This document shows positions 35,471 to 46,375 of a stretch of DNA of 64,000 nucleotides, piece by piece. Where the stretch lies: assembly GCA_037975125.1 (NCBI GenBank), contig CM075850.1, forward strand, positions 130,486,181 to 130,550,180, in the 5' to 3' direction. The stretch comes from Latrodectus hesperus (taxonomy: Eukaryota; Arthropoda; Arachnida; Araneae; Theridiidae). Under the pieces are notes generated by a model. The model was not told where the DNA came from. It saw only the letters and a list, made by a program, of their open reading frames with translations, and ran no database searches. Each line of letters opens with the position of its first letter. Positions within the stretch are counted from its first letter, which is position 1. The position numbers were made by a program, and so were the translations under genes.

Positions 35471-36645
35471 GTTAAATTGATCTGTTTTTGTCAAGATAGT
35501 CAAGAGCTGTTACTTTTAATTATTCCTAATATTAGAAATATTTTTAGTAGACACTGAGTGTGTGTATTTTTATGTAGTTCTATGCCAAACATCTTCATAA
35601 TCTACTGTAAAGATAAAATCCATAGCAATTTTTGGAGGAAAACTGTCAGATGTGTTCAAATTGGGTAAACTATTCCATCTGCTGTTTCGAAAATGCTATT
35701 AGAATAAAAAAATATATGAAAAAAGACTAGAGAGAATGAAATAAATTCCTATTTAAATACTATTTATGTGAAAATTAAAGCTTGAGAATATTTTTCATTA
35801 AAATTATTCCATTACTGATTTAATTTCTTTGAAAAGTACAAATTCATTTCTCAAAACCAATTTTTTTGTCATCAATAAAGAATAATTAAATCTTCATGTT
35901 AAGTACACAATTATTCTTTTAAAATATTTCTATAAAACAAATTCTAAAAATCTATCCGAATAATAGATATTTTTTCCATATTTAAATATATTTTTATCAG
36001 GTGTTTAAATACGAACATATTCTCTTAATTTACATCACTCATTAATTGATAAAGAGTGACGTCATTAGAGTGAGGTCGATAGCGACTGCACATGAAAACA
36101 GCATTACATCTTTTAGATGCGCTCATCTTTTCTTCATATCTGCGATGAACCATCGCACCAGGAAATCGTAAAATTACTCATACGTGCGATTAGCTACAGT
36201 TAAAAATGTTTGGTTAAGCAAACTGTTTTATTCTAAGCGATCACTTGAAAGGAATTTTTTGATTTGCTTCCTAATAGAATTCTTTATTTTTACATCCTGA
36301 AAAGAGCAGTTTCCTAATGCATTCTGTATAATCTTAGTTGCATTTATATTTTTATGATGTGAGTAAAGAATCCAAGGTTAAGTACTTTTTGCAAGTGTGG
36401 GGTATTTTTTAAAATATATATATATACACACAATACCTTAATTAACGCTCTAATCCCTAATTAACCGAGCTATCAGCCGAATAGTAAGTGCTGCTAGTTA
36501 CTAAGCATTCGGTTACTATTATTGCTAGTAGTAACCATTCGGATACTTACATTGTTAGTACCAACCATTTAGTATCCATTGCAAATGTGAGCTTTTTAAA
36601 AAAATGAATGTACCTGAATAGAATTAATGCTGCAGTCCTTTAATT
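35471..36645. other. Non-coding sequence with a CRE-like site
   Basis: No gene is supported. TGACGTCA, the full cAMP-response-element palindrome, lies at 36057-36064 in a less AT-rich patch (about 36050-36180). A near-repeat of 'gttactattattgctagtagtaaccattcgg' type sequence lies at about 36500-36570. Confidence 0.4.
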
Positions 36646-37050
36646 CATCGAGCAAACAGTCGAATGGTTAACACTCTGGTATTCAGTTCAACAATTAGTT
36701 CAATATCCACCTTTTGGGGCTTAAATGTAGTGGTTTAGAATCCAATTGAACTGTGGGTGTCTGTTCAATTTACCCTCGTGTGCAGAAAGTGACCGTTAAG
36801 GGACAAACAAAATCTTAACTTGTTATTTGTTCAACATTTTATGGATTCGATTTCTTTCCCAAGTGACTGAGCTGGTAGCCGAATCATTAACGTTCTTGCC
36901 ATCAGTTCCACAGTTCGTGGGCTCGAATTTCACTTTGATTTGGATGTTTGTAGTTGTTCAAATACACTTTAAACCATAGATCTAGGTCCAATTAGACTTC
37001 GTGTAATGAAATTGGCCATTGAGCGATAATTAAATTAAACTATCCTCAAG
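36646..37050 (+). repeat. Two SINE family A copies in tandem
   Basis: Copy one (36646-36812) runs from 'cagtcgaatggttaacactc' to 'gaccgttaagggacaaac'. Copy two (about 36869-37050) runs from 'gagctggtagccgaatcatt' through 'gtgggctcgaatttcac' to 'ggccattgagcgataatta'. Both are moderately diverged. Confidence 0.8.
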
Positions 37051-37378
37051 TGCTTATCGTGATTTAAAATCAACTTTTATCTTGGTGAAATGCAGTGAGT
37101 TTGTATGAACAAAAATGGCCTTTGAATAATTTGCAAGTTGTTGAAATACTTTAAAATAATTTTCTGTTAATCTGTGCGCTACATTGAGTCATAGAATTTT
37201 AACGCATCGGTATTATGAATAATTACAACTTTGCTTTTGTCTTCATATTAATTGTTTAAATACTTACTGCAGAATTATAGGGATCGATGAAGTTGCAGCA
37301 AATCGTGAGCATTGTTGGGTGACTATTCATTTACTTTGCCTTTCGTATAGAAAGATAATTACCTTTAAACCAATGATA
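37051..37378. other. Non-coding spacer
   Basis: AT-rich, no supported feature. Confidence 0.45.
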
Positions 37379-37626
37379 TCAAAGCAGAAATGTTTTAGAA
37401 AAGAAAAGAAAATTTAAATTGATGGAAAGATAAGAAGAATGTGAATCTGCTTGAAATGAATTAATGAGATTTTCCAGTTTAGTGGACAGTGATAAAGCCA
37501 ATGTGATAGCAGAATCGAAAGATCTGCAGTCACACAGATTTAAGATGACAGTGACAAAGGTGTCAAAGTAGATGGTCACGACGAGGTGCGATTCATCAAC
37601 TGACCCACACATAATTTCAAGGTGAG
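37379..37626 (-). other. Candidate terminal exon, minus strand (doubtful)
   Basis: On the minus strand an acceptor with a good pyrimidine tract ('caaatttctttcag') ends at 37627, and a frame then runs open for about 81 codons to a stop at 37379, including 'ESHLVVTIYFDTFVTVILNL' and 'ALSLSTKLENLINSF'. No domain is recognised. On the plus strand the same site reads TTTCAAG followed by GTGAGC, an excellent donor, but all three plus frames upstream of it contain stops, so a plus exon would be non-coding. Either reading is tentative. Confidence 0.22.
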
Positions 37627-40147
37627 CTGAAAGAAATTTGAAAGAGACATTACAATCTATTTATAATTATTCACCAAAACCACACTTGAGTTCACTCTCA
37701 TGCGTTTCTCACTTATATGTAAGTGTGTGTATGTTTTAATTACCATATTTACTTATCGTTGTTGAAATCTATTTTTTGCATCATGAAATGGGATTTGACG
37801 TATAGATATCGTAAAAACAAATCGTAGGATTTGTGGAACGCTAGAAGAACTCATTTTTGTTTCAAGTCTATTAAATATTGAAATCCAGATTCCTTTCACC
37901 TGCATTCTATTACGATTCTAATCGGCAGCATATTGGGATAGCCAAAAAGGCATTCGCATGTATGAACTTTAAAAACCACTGTTTTTGCAGTCCAAAAATA
38001 AGTATATGTATTTTAATTTTTAAAAAACAATTTCATTCTATATAAATAAGGTTGAATCTGATGTCATTTTATTTCTTTTCCCTCAGTAATTCAAATACAT
38101 GGCAATTTTAAAAAAGCAGAAAGTATCCTACACACACTCATACGTTTTTGAAGCAAGTAGAGTTCCAGAATGATGCACATCCATGATAAAAGGAATTTTA
38201 CAGCGAATTAAAATGAGTGCTAACTATGGTTTTAAGCAAAATCAAACGCTGTAATGAAAATTTTTTAAATGAAATAACTTTTATTTTAAACTAGGCAAAA
38301 ACCAATATACTGATGTTTCATTATTTTCAATGTTCGCAAATCAACCCAGATTGTATTAGACAAAATTTCGACTCATACACAAAATAGGGATTTTATTTAT
38401 AGACACATGAAAATTATTTTGATATTTGTCAGTAGTAATTTGGGTACAGCTGACGTATAATCAATCATGCCAATTTCTGAACTTTTTTGGTGACAAAGAA
38501 ATATTGCCAAGATAACGTATTTGTGACGTAACCAATACTTTCCCGAAAAAACTTACGCATGTAAAAATAAATCTAAACGTGATAAATAAAAAACGTAATT
38601 ATATATTTATTTAAAATACTAGGATTTTACAAAAGCATAAAAACATTAATTTCATAAATTGTAAATACAAACAAGGAAAACAAAGGAACATTTATTCTGA
38701 AAACGTAAATACAAATTCTTAGACATGAATTCTAATGTAAACCTAGAAACATTCCAAAAAATAAATATAAAATGCAATTTAATTTTACCTAATTAAAAAA
38801 AATAGGAACAGCATTTTTTAAACGTATAAAAACAATTTATAAAATACACATTAAATTAACAATTAATTAAATACACAATAAATGTTTTATAATACTGTAA
38901 ATAATAAAAATGCTATACACAAACTCTAAAAAGATGTGTCGACACAATTTCAAACAGTAACTTTAAACAATTAATACATATTATATATATATAAAAAAGA
39001 ATTGCTTATAAAATAATAAAAAAAGAACACGGCACAGCCTGGAGTTTGTTTCCGAAAGGTCAAGAAATATGTAGAACACACTAAAAAATTGAGACGAAAT
39101 ATCATCGCATAAATTTTTCATAAAATCTGCAAATGGAATGAAATATTCTAAATTTTCTGGCGATGTAATTACCAGGGTTGCCAAAATAGAATTTTTTTCA
39201 TAATTCTTATTCTCGATCTCTGTAACGTAATAAAAATTCAGGTTGCCAGATAAACAAGGATATCCGCCAAAAAATCACCAAATTCTGAAATTGGTATGAT
39301 TGATTATACGGCAACTTTGCCATAATTTGTTCTTTAATAAGAAAATATGAGAGCTTTGTTTTTTATACTACTTCATCAAGAATTCTGCTAGATTAAGGAT
39401 GTATGTAGAATTTCACATTAAATTGAAGGACTATTTGAAAGCTTGTATGAAATAAGTGAACACGAAATAAGCAAACATTACAAACTAAATCTAATCTGTC
39501 TAGGTAATGGAAGAAAAAAATCGATTATATTAACCAGCTTAAATTCTGGTTCTTTAGATAATATAAATTGATTTGTCGTTTACAGGATTCAGTTACTAAA
39601 TTCCTTACAAATTTATTTTTGCATCGGTATTTAGTATAATTCATTTGTTTTGCATAGATAAAAACTTGGTTATATTTTTTTTGCATAAAAGCAAGCAATT
39701 TATTTTGCATGCGTTTTTGATTATCATGCTGTGTTAAGTTCAAAAGCAAAATTTGAAGCTGCTTGGAAATCTAGATTCCTTGATTTTTTACACTTTTAAC
39801 ACGCTCATTTAATGTATCCGTCTACGTTCGAGCCAACTTTTTCTCAAAAAATAAATCTGTTTTCTTTTATCTTGTTTTAAAAAAAAATATATGATGTAAC
39901 GACATAAAATTAGCTAAGATTTTTATTACATACACGCTTTATGTGAAACTGGTTATTTTCTGGAACTTTTTTTAAAATTTTAACAAAACAGCTAAAACTC
40001 TCTACAGAAAATTATTATGCATCAATATTAATTTAATTTTGGCATAAAGTTTAAATAACTATAGTCTTTGAAATAAAGCAAAATCTAAAATAAAATACGA
40101 GCGGTAACGCAATTATAGTTATATATATATATAGTATATATATATAT

Positions 40148-40191
<44 letters not shown>

Positions 40192-40389
40192 GAAATTTTA
40201 CGAAGACATTCCTTTTAAAAATCACTGTAATTTGAAAAGTTTTCCATGCGTATTTAAATTTTGGGTTCATTTCATAGATAATAGCACTTGAAATATATAT
40301 AGGTTGAGTAATGGTATGGAGATTTTGTGAAATATTAAGAGAAAATCGTTTTTAAAGTGATAATTTCGCTTATGATAGTTACCACTTCT
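37627..40389. other. Non-coding AT-rich sequence
   Basis: No gene is supported. It contains the TA microsatellite block at 40120-40190; the ORF of alternating Ile/Tyr across it is a translation of the repeat. Confidence 0.45.
40120..40190. repeat. TA microsatellite
   Basis: Interrupted TA tracts, the longest from about 40150 to 40189. Confidence 0.95.
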
Positions 40390-40599
40390 TTCAATGTTAC
40401 CACGCCGAACTGGCAGATGAATGGTTAGCGCTCTTGCCTTCGGTTCAACAGTTTGTGGGTTCGAATCCTACCTTGAGCATGGATGTTTTTAGTGGTTCAG
40501 AATCCACTTTAAACCGCAGGTCCCGGTCTAATTAGCCCTCGTGTGCAAAAAATGACCGTTGAGCGACAAACAAACCAAACCAAACTTCGATGTTACTAC
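40390..40599 (+). mobile_element. SINE family A with 14-bp target-site duplication
   Basis: The element (40404-40585) begins 'gccgaactggcagatgaatg', has the B box 'gtgggttcgaatcctacc' and ends 'gagcgacaaacaaaccaaac'. Flanks 'ttcaatgttaccac' (40390-40403) and 'ttcgatgttactac' (40586-40599) match at 12 of 14 positions. Confidence 0.92.
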
Positions 40600-41094
40600 C
40601 TTTCGATGTAAAATGATATTACCACTGCTTTTCAAATGTGTAAGCCAAATAATCGTCTCATACTAATGACTATCTGTCAATCAACATATTATAAAAAAAT
40701 ATAAATTAAAAAAAGCAAAATATTAATTTTCTTAACCATTTCCGGTTTGAAAATGAAACTTCCGGTTCCGTTTTTCAAAGACTATGTATTTTATAATTCC
40801 TATAACTTAATTTCTATTTAATGTAGAATAAAATGGAAAACTGTTTTGGAAATCTAGAAAGATCTGAGTACAAGATTCACAAATAAAAAAAATTAAAATT
40901 GTCAAAAATAAAACTTTTCAACGTAAGTTGATACCTTAAAACTCCAAAACGTATTATTAGATAATAACAAGTATTTATTTACCCATGAACTCTCTTCCGG
41001 CAATTTAAATAATTGTGAATATAATTTTTTTTATAAATATTCATTAAGATTTAAATTTTTGAGATATATATGTTTCATTTAAAAAAACAGAAAA
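40600..41094. other. Non-coding, possible 3' flank of the minus-strand exon
   Basis: Read on the minus strand, an AATAAA lies at 40974-40979, about 120 bases past the stop codon of the exon at 41095-41385, and may be its polyadenylation signal. Confidence 0.35.
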
Positions 41095-41385
41095 TTATGT
41101 TGAAGAAGTGAAATCGTTTTGTTGTGTGACTTCAGACGATATTGCTTTCACATATGTCATAGACGAGATGTCTCCGTTTACATATCTGTAATTCAGAGGG
41201 CAGTTATCTGTTTTCTCCTCACTTGTAACTGTCACCGAGAGAGATACCTGGAAATCGGTGATTTCCGTATGAATTATTGTTTTACTTGAGTTAGATAAAA
41301 AACGGAAATACAAGTGTGTCATCTTTTCTAAGAACACTTCTCTGCTCAAATTCGCAGTGGTATTTACTGCAGTAGGAAAACATAT
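41095..41385 (-). CDS. Candidate C-terminal exon of an unknown secreted or membrane protein
   Basis: On the minus strand a splice acceptor ('ctacaatatttcag') ends at 41386 and is followed by 96 open codons to a TAA at 41095. The peptide has three N-glycosylation sequons (NTT, NLS and NSS, all within the first half), two cysteines, and beta-strand-like alternation ('TIIHTEITDFQVSLSVTVTS'). It has no transmembrane segment, so it looks like the end of a secreted protein or an ectodomain. Composition is clearly more protein-like than nearby frames, and AATAAA follows about 120 bases past the stop. I do not recognise the family, and the upstream exons were not identified; the candidate at 45088-45238 has a phase that does not join it cleanly. 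Confidence 0.42.
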   Translation of the reverse strand: MCFPTAVNTTANLSREVFLEKMTHLYFRFLSNSSKTIIHTEITDFQVSLSVTVTSEEKTDNCPLNYRYVNGDISSMTYVKAISSEVTQQNDFTSST

Positions 41386-41914
41386 CTGAAATATTGTAGA
41401 AAATTTATTTTAATTTCATTCATCAGCAATATAAACAATTATTTATTAATTTATCTCATTTAGTTTTTCAGTTGTTTTGAAATTTAATCTGGCTTTTAAA
41501 AGATTAGAGATTTGAAACTTGGATTATCATTTTGAAACTCTTGTTAAAAAATAAAAAAATTGCCCTTAGAAAGAAATAATTATAAAAGAAAATTAAAGTC
41601 CACCATATTTGCTCAGTGGAAAACTTCGTAATTTTTACAACAATCTTAACATTAATGCATAATAAAATTTGTAAAATATATTTATTACAAATTTTATTAT
41701 GTAAATTTTATTATTTTTAATGGGGCGGTATATACTTACATTCTCATATGTATTAGTGATTTAATATATAATAACGGAAAATATGTAAAAATAATAATAA
41801 AACGCATTTACTTCACACTCAACAGAAAACTTTTAAATTGCTATAATACAATTTATGTAATTTACTGTAAAATATGGCTAATCTATCAATTACATTACCA
41901 AATACACGTCTGAA
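41386..41914. other. Non-coding sequence
   Basis: AT-rich; would be intron of the minus-strand candidate gene if that gene is real. Nothing else seen. Confidence 0.4.
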
Positions 41915-42265
41915 GCCAAGATGGCAGCCAAATGGTTGTCAGGCATTCAGTTATAAAAATTTTGTGCATTTGAGTCATATTTCGGTCATACCTAGCTGTC
42001 CTTCAAATGGTTTGCACTTTGATCTTCGGTGCCACAGTTCATGAATTCGAATCCCAGCTTGGCTTGGATATTTGTAGTGATTCAGAATCCATTTTAAACT
42101 GTAGATCCCTTCATTAATTCCCCAGTGTCAAGACAGCCCTGGGTGGGTTATTGTTTTAAGAATTTTCCTCCAGACATCTCTATTTGGCGATGGTCTTCCA
42201 ATTGATCACTCTTAAAATTCCAATTAGTGTTCAAAAAGTGATCCCTGAGCAACAAACAAATCCAA
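41915..42265 (+). repeat. SINE family A interrupted by an RTE-like tail
   Basis: Two SINE A heads seem to overlap: one near 41915 ('agatggcagccaaatggttg') and a second near 42020 with the B box 'gaattcgaatcccagc', body 'ttgtagtgattcagaatcc' and 'gtagatccc'. The 3' end 'gatccctgagcaacaaacaa' appears only after an insert of about 100 bases (42128-42229). Confidence 0.75.
42128..42229 (-). mobile_element. Severely truncated RTE-like LINE tail inside a SINE
   Basis: Read on the minus strand, the insert codes for 'RDVWRKILKTITHPGLS' followed by a stop, the same end motif as the RTE-like tail at 30560-30860 ('RDRTIWRDILKQAEVHSRL'). 'ttaattccccagtg' before it and 'aattccaattagtg' at its far end look like a worn target-site duplication. 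About 80-100 bases were copied, all from the extreme 3' end of the LINE. Confidence 0.65.
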
Positions 42266-42553
42266 ACCTGAAATAATAAATGGCATTTATAGTTGATAAA
42301 ATGTTTCGAATGCAATAAATGATTATTCATAACGAATACCGTTTAAATCTGTAACAAATTTTATAAATTCCGAAAAAAAGTTCAAGATTCATTTAAGGTT
42401 TGCAGAAGAAAGACTAAAGGTTTTTTTAAAAATAAGTTTTTTAAAGTAGAAGAGTTTCAAGAAATATTTATATTTACTATAAAGTGTTTTCATTCACATG
42501 AAAGAATTTATATACATATATAAACAACAAAACAAACAAAAAACAACTAAATT

Positions 42554-42597
<44 letters not shown>

Positions 42598-43259
42598 TTT
42601 TAATTGGTGTGAATGAAGCTGTTGAGCATGAATTAATATAAGCATCAAAAGAGCTCACATATGCTCATAGATGCTGTTTTGACTGACAGAAAATGAATAA
42701 AAAAAGATGCAAAAAGGAAATGAATATAGATGACGTTTTTAACTTAGTGAAAGCCGTCTTGCGCACATCATTTTACTTTTTTTCCATTTCCCTGAACGTT
42801 TAAGTGCAGTTGCTTCACATGGATCAAGTAACTTTACTACTGGAGTTCATCCCTCTGAAGAAGCCTGCAAAATCACGTGACTTCCGCTGACCATTGCCTT
42901 TTCTTTTTTTCCCTTCATCAGTTTGGTAATCAGGGAAAAATCAAATGTGTAGAAACAGCTGTTTGAATACAGTTGTGTGATTCTTCATTTGATTGAGCTT
43001 TATGGTTCTGCCCTTGGTTGCTAGGAAAATAAATGATATTATATCTTAGATCGTGGTTATTTTTCGTCTCTTGTGAGAAAATAATTTCCCTTAAGTTTCT
43101 TTTATTTATAGATCTAGTTATTTTTAAAAAGTTTCCTAAAAATCGCAAAGGTTTACACTTAAAGTAATTTTTAAATTATTTGTAATGTTTCGGAATATAA
43201 TCTAATGACATAGAAGAACATTATCATCAAAAAAGTATTTTTCTGGAAATTATAAGTTT
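42266..43259. other. Non-coding sequence with a TA tract
   Basis: TA microsatellite at about 42557-42592. No gene is supported; the 72-codon minus frame at 42930-43148 has no features I recognise. Confidence 0.4.
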
Positions 43260-43425
43260 GAGTCCAGTTGCCTGCTGAATTGTTAGCATTCTGGCTTTAA
43301 CTACAACAGTTCATAAATTCGATTCTTACCTCTATCAAGGATGTTTATGGTAGTTCTGAATTTATTTTAAATTATCAATCATAGTCTAGTAAACTTTCGT
43401 ATCCAGAAAATAGCAGTAAAATTGT
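43260..43425 (+). repeat. Worn SINE family A copy
   Basis: It keeps 'tgctgaattgttagcattct', 'cataaattcgattcttacc', 'ggatgtttatggtagttctg' and 'catagtctagtaaactttcg'. Old and diverged. Confidence 0.6.
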
Positions 43426-45087
43426 ATTAAAAATATCAGATTTTTGTACACATTTTTTTTTCACTTGGAAATAAAAATTAGCTTAATTTAAGTTTTAAAT
43501 TCAACATAGAGACATGTCTATATAATCTTTCATTTTAGTTTCTCCTTGTGCATTTTTTTATTAATTTATGAAAACATAGTTTTAACAAAGGTAAGAAATT
43601 GCCCCTCGATGCTATTGTCGATGCCACACACAAACATTACCTGAAGTTGATCTTTCTTTTCATATGAATGGAGATCTCGTGTGACAATTATTTATTGCAT
43701 TCCTTCCCTTAAGCCTAACTGGCTTTGTGTAGAGAATTTGTAGAGTCAGCTATAGAATTTATTGTTCAAGACTTGAACCACGCGCAATTAACACTATCGC
43801 GATTTGGATAACAAATATAGAATTCAGAGCTATTTTCTTTTACCAATTTGAATTATGGAGAAAAAAAATAGGTTTTTTCACTTTAAAACTACCAATGGCA
43901 TCTAGCAAGAAGAAATCGTCTTTCTTTAAAAGAAAAATTAACTTGGCATCATCTAGTAGCGAAAAGTGTAACAAAAGGGTTTTCAGTTTTACGGTACTTT
44001 TAGAAATTAAGAAGCATTTTCTGTTTGTGGAGATTAATTTTGAACTTTTTAAAATTTTCTTTCTTTTCTTAAACAATTCTTAAAAATTAATAAATATATT
44101 TTATCTCTCTTGATAAATGAATATAGTACCATTTAAAAATACATGGATAGATTACTAGTTGGTAAAAAGGAAAGGATTTAATATATTTATTTAAAAACAT
44201 TAGTTTTACCTAAATTGTGTTGAGAAATTCATTTTGTTCTTATTAACATAAACCATTTGGAGAAATTGTGAATACATTTAAAAAAATATCTAAAATGTAG
44301 ATTAAATTCTGAAAAAAAATATAATACGAGTTATTTTTAATAAAATTTTTAAGAAACAGTTATTTAATGACACTTAATATTTATGTTAATTACTTTTTAA
44401 GGATTTCTTGACTAGTTGATTCTTAATTTATTTTTCCGTGTTAGATAAATTATAAGAAATGTGGAAATATAAGCTCTGCGATAAAAAAAATCAACAACAA
44501 ACAAGACTGAATTTTATTAATCTTGTATAAGAAGTACTCTTGATTTATTATCGAACTGGTGCATTGGACATTGACTTCTATAAGCAGATTTCATTAAAAG
44601 ATTCCATATTGATTTCTATAAGGATTACATAAAGAAATCCTTGGTCAATAGTTATTGTAGTTTATTATAAAATGTTCTCTACTTGAAATTGCGTGTAATA
44701 AACAACTTTAAAACTGTTCTTGCGCATCTATTAAAGCTAACATGCAATGTCTGAAATTACTCGTGCGGATAAAAGCAAAGTCACTGTTATCCGCTGTTTT
44801 GTTATTCGTTATTTTATTCGTGAATAATAGCCGGCAATTGCTTGCAAAATTAATGTTCTAAAATATTGTTATTCAAACTTTCGGATTTTTTTCACGATAT
44901 TTATAAAATTTTGAATTTTCTTTTTTCTTAGGAAAATAAAATTTACAGCTAAAGATGAATGATAGAATTTTTTTTTCAATGAATACATTTTAAGCCAAAA
45001 TGGAAGATTATTTTTACTTTAGTTTTAGCACCAATTTGCTCTTTTGTGATGAATCTATGAATAGTCGTGTACTAATGATGGACCAAA
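43426..45087. other. Non-coding AT-rich sequence
   Basis: No gene is supported. A pair of overlapping frames at 43840-44083 (one starting 'MASSKKKSSFFKRKINLASS') is lysine/serine/phenylalanine-rich and probably chance. Confidence 0.4.
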
Positions 45088-45238
45088 CTATTCAGCGTAG
45101 AAAGTTTCAGTTCCATTCTCACCGTTATTGAAAATTGATACATGACTTTTATGTATCGTCTTTGGATGTTTCTTCTTTGGAAGTTGGGTGTTTGGGAGAA
45201 TTCCTTGTTTACTCCCTTGATTTATTTGATGAGAAGCT
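45088..45238 (-). other. Candidate exon, minus strand (possible C terminus)
   Basis: On the minus strand the acceptor 'attgctttctag' ends at 45239 and is followed by an open frame of about 50 codons to a TAG at 45088. The peptide is hydrophilic and protein-like ('QINQGSKQGILPNTQLPKKK', ending 'GTETFYAE'). A donor-like ACG followed by GTGAGAATG at 45122 would alternatively make it an internal exon (45123-45238, ending in phase 1). No domain is recognised. It lies about 540 bases upstream of the plus-strand I-BAR exon. Confidence 0.25.
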
Positions 45239-45779
45239 CTAGAAAGCAATACAAGATGCATTTTCAAAAACATTACTAGTCTTTAGTTATTACATACACA
45301 CTACAAGTAATAAATGTTAAAAAAATTCTGTAACAAATACATTAACTGAATGTAAAGTGCAATTTTAAAATTTATTTTTTAAGTGATTAAATAAAATATT
45401 TTGAATTTGGTTTAAAACTTAGTATATAATTTGAAATATTATAAAGGTAACAATTATCTATTTTCAATTCTGAAGAAGCTTTTTGTGTGTTACTTTTTAT
45501 ACGTATTAATTAGTTCTTGTACTGATATTTGACTATTTGAACGACTGCTAATAATTCTATTTTAATGCAAATAAATCTTAACTTTATCGCCTATATTATT
45601 CTATGTTAAAAGAAATAATTAGTCATGAAAATTTAAATTTAATATTAATTACGAATTTCATGATATTAAATATTTTCCCCTATTTCTACAGCTTCTGGTT
45701 AAGTTTTATATCGGAACATTCTGTAATTTTTATCTCGGAATATTCTCTCTCTACAACTTTTTTTATTTTTTTATTTCAG
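45239..45779. other. Intron sequence upstream of the I-BAR exon
   Basis: AT-rich. The plus frame stays open from 45603 into the exon, but the part before 45780 is low-complexity and ends in a pyrimidine tract and CAG, so it is intron. Confidence 0.6.
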
Positions 45780-45855
45780 AATATCATAGAAGAATTTGGA
45801 CCATGCACAAAACAACTGGTTATTGCTGGCAAAGCATATCTAAAGTCTTTACAAG
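45780..45855 (+). CDS. I-BAR domain exon of an IRSp53/BAIAP2-like gene
   Basis: This 76-base exon is bounded by a strong acceptor (T-rich tract then 'tttatttcag') and donor (CAAG then GTAAG). It starts in phase 0 and ends in phase 1. The 25-residue peptide, starting 'NIIEEFGPCTKQLV' and ending 'GKAYLKSLQ', aligns with the first helix of the IMD/I-BAR domain of IRSp53 (human has '...EQFNPSLRNFIAMGKNYEKAL'), which binds curved PIP2-rich membrane and, in the full protein, links Rac/Cdc42 to actin in filopodia. The N-terminal exon should lie upstream; I could not find it. MTSS1-type I-BAR proteins match less well because they lack the GK.Y pattern. Confidence 0.85.
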
Positions 45856-46229
45856 GTAAGATATTTAATTGTTTGCAAGACAAAAATTTGTGGAATGCCC
45901 AAAATGAAACTGCACCTGAATTTTATTATTTCAGATACTTAATTCTTCCTAATTTAATGAATAAATGTGTTGTTTCACAGAAGAGCTAAAAAATTTCTCA
46001 TTATTGTATTTTTCCCAATTTTTAACAATCATTTTTGTTGATTAATTCGCATCTTAAAACAATAACAAAAGAGATTCCAAACCGATCTTATGTTAGCCAG
46101 ATCGTTTGGGTTACGTTGGCGTAGAGTACGTGGATCTAAGGATGTCTTGAAAACAGACCTCAAAATTACTCAAAACACAAGTCCGAAGACTCTAAAAATT
46201 TATTACATTAGAACATAACTAAAATAATG

Positions 46230-46375
46230 AAACTCATTTTTTTTAACCATAAAGTGGTTGTCTCTCGTTCCTGTTGAGATCATGAGTACGTCTCACTTTA
46301 TTATAATTCTCATAAGCTTAAAATACACATGACGTCAGATAACGTTTCATCTACGTCACACATAATTAATTATGA
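46230..46375 (+). repeat. Dispersed intronic repeat, copy 1
   Basis: Shares order and much sequence with 48280-48424: 'ataaagtggttgtctc', 'gttgagatcatgagtac', 'gataacgtttcatctacgtc'. Flanks differ. The element type is not recognised. Confidence 0.75.

Noticed and set aside
43840..44083. Overlapping small ORFs, one starting MASSKKKSS
   Set aside because: Lys/Ser/Phe-rich low complexity, with open frames on both strands and no splice or polyadenylation context.
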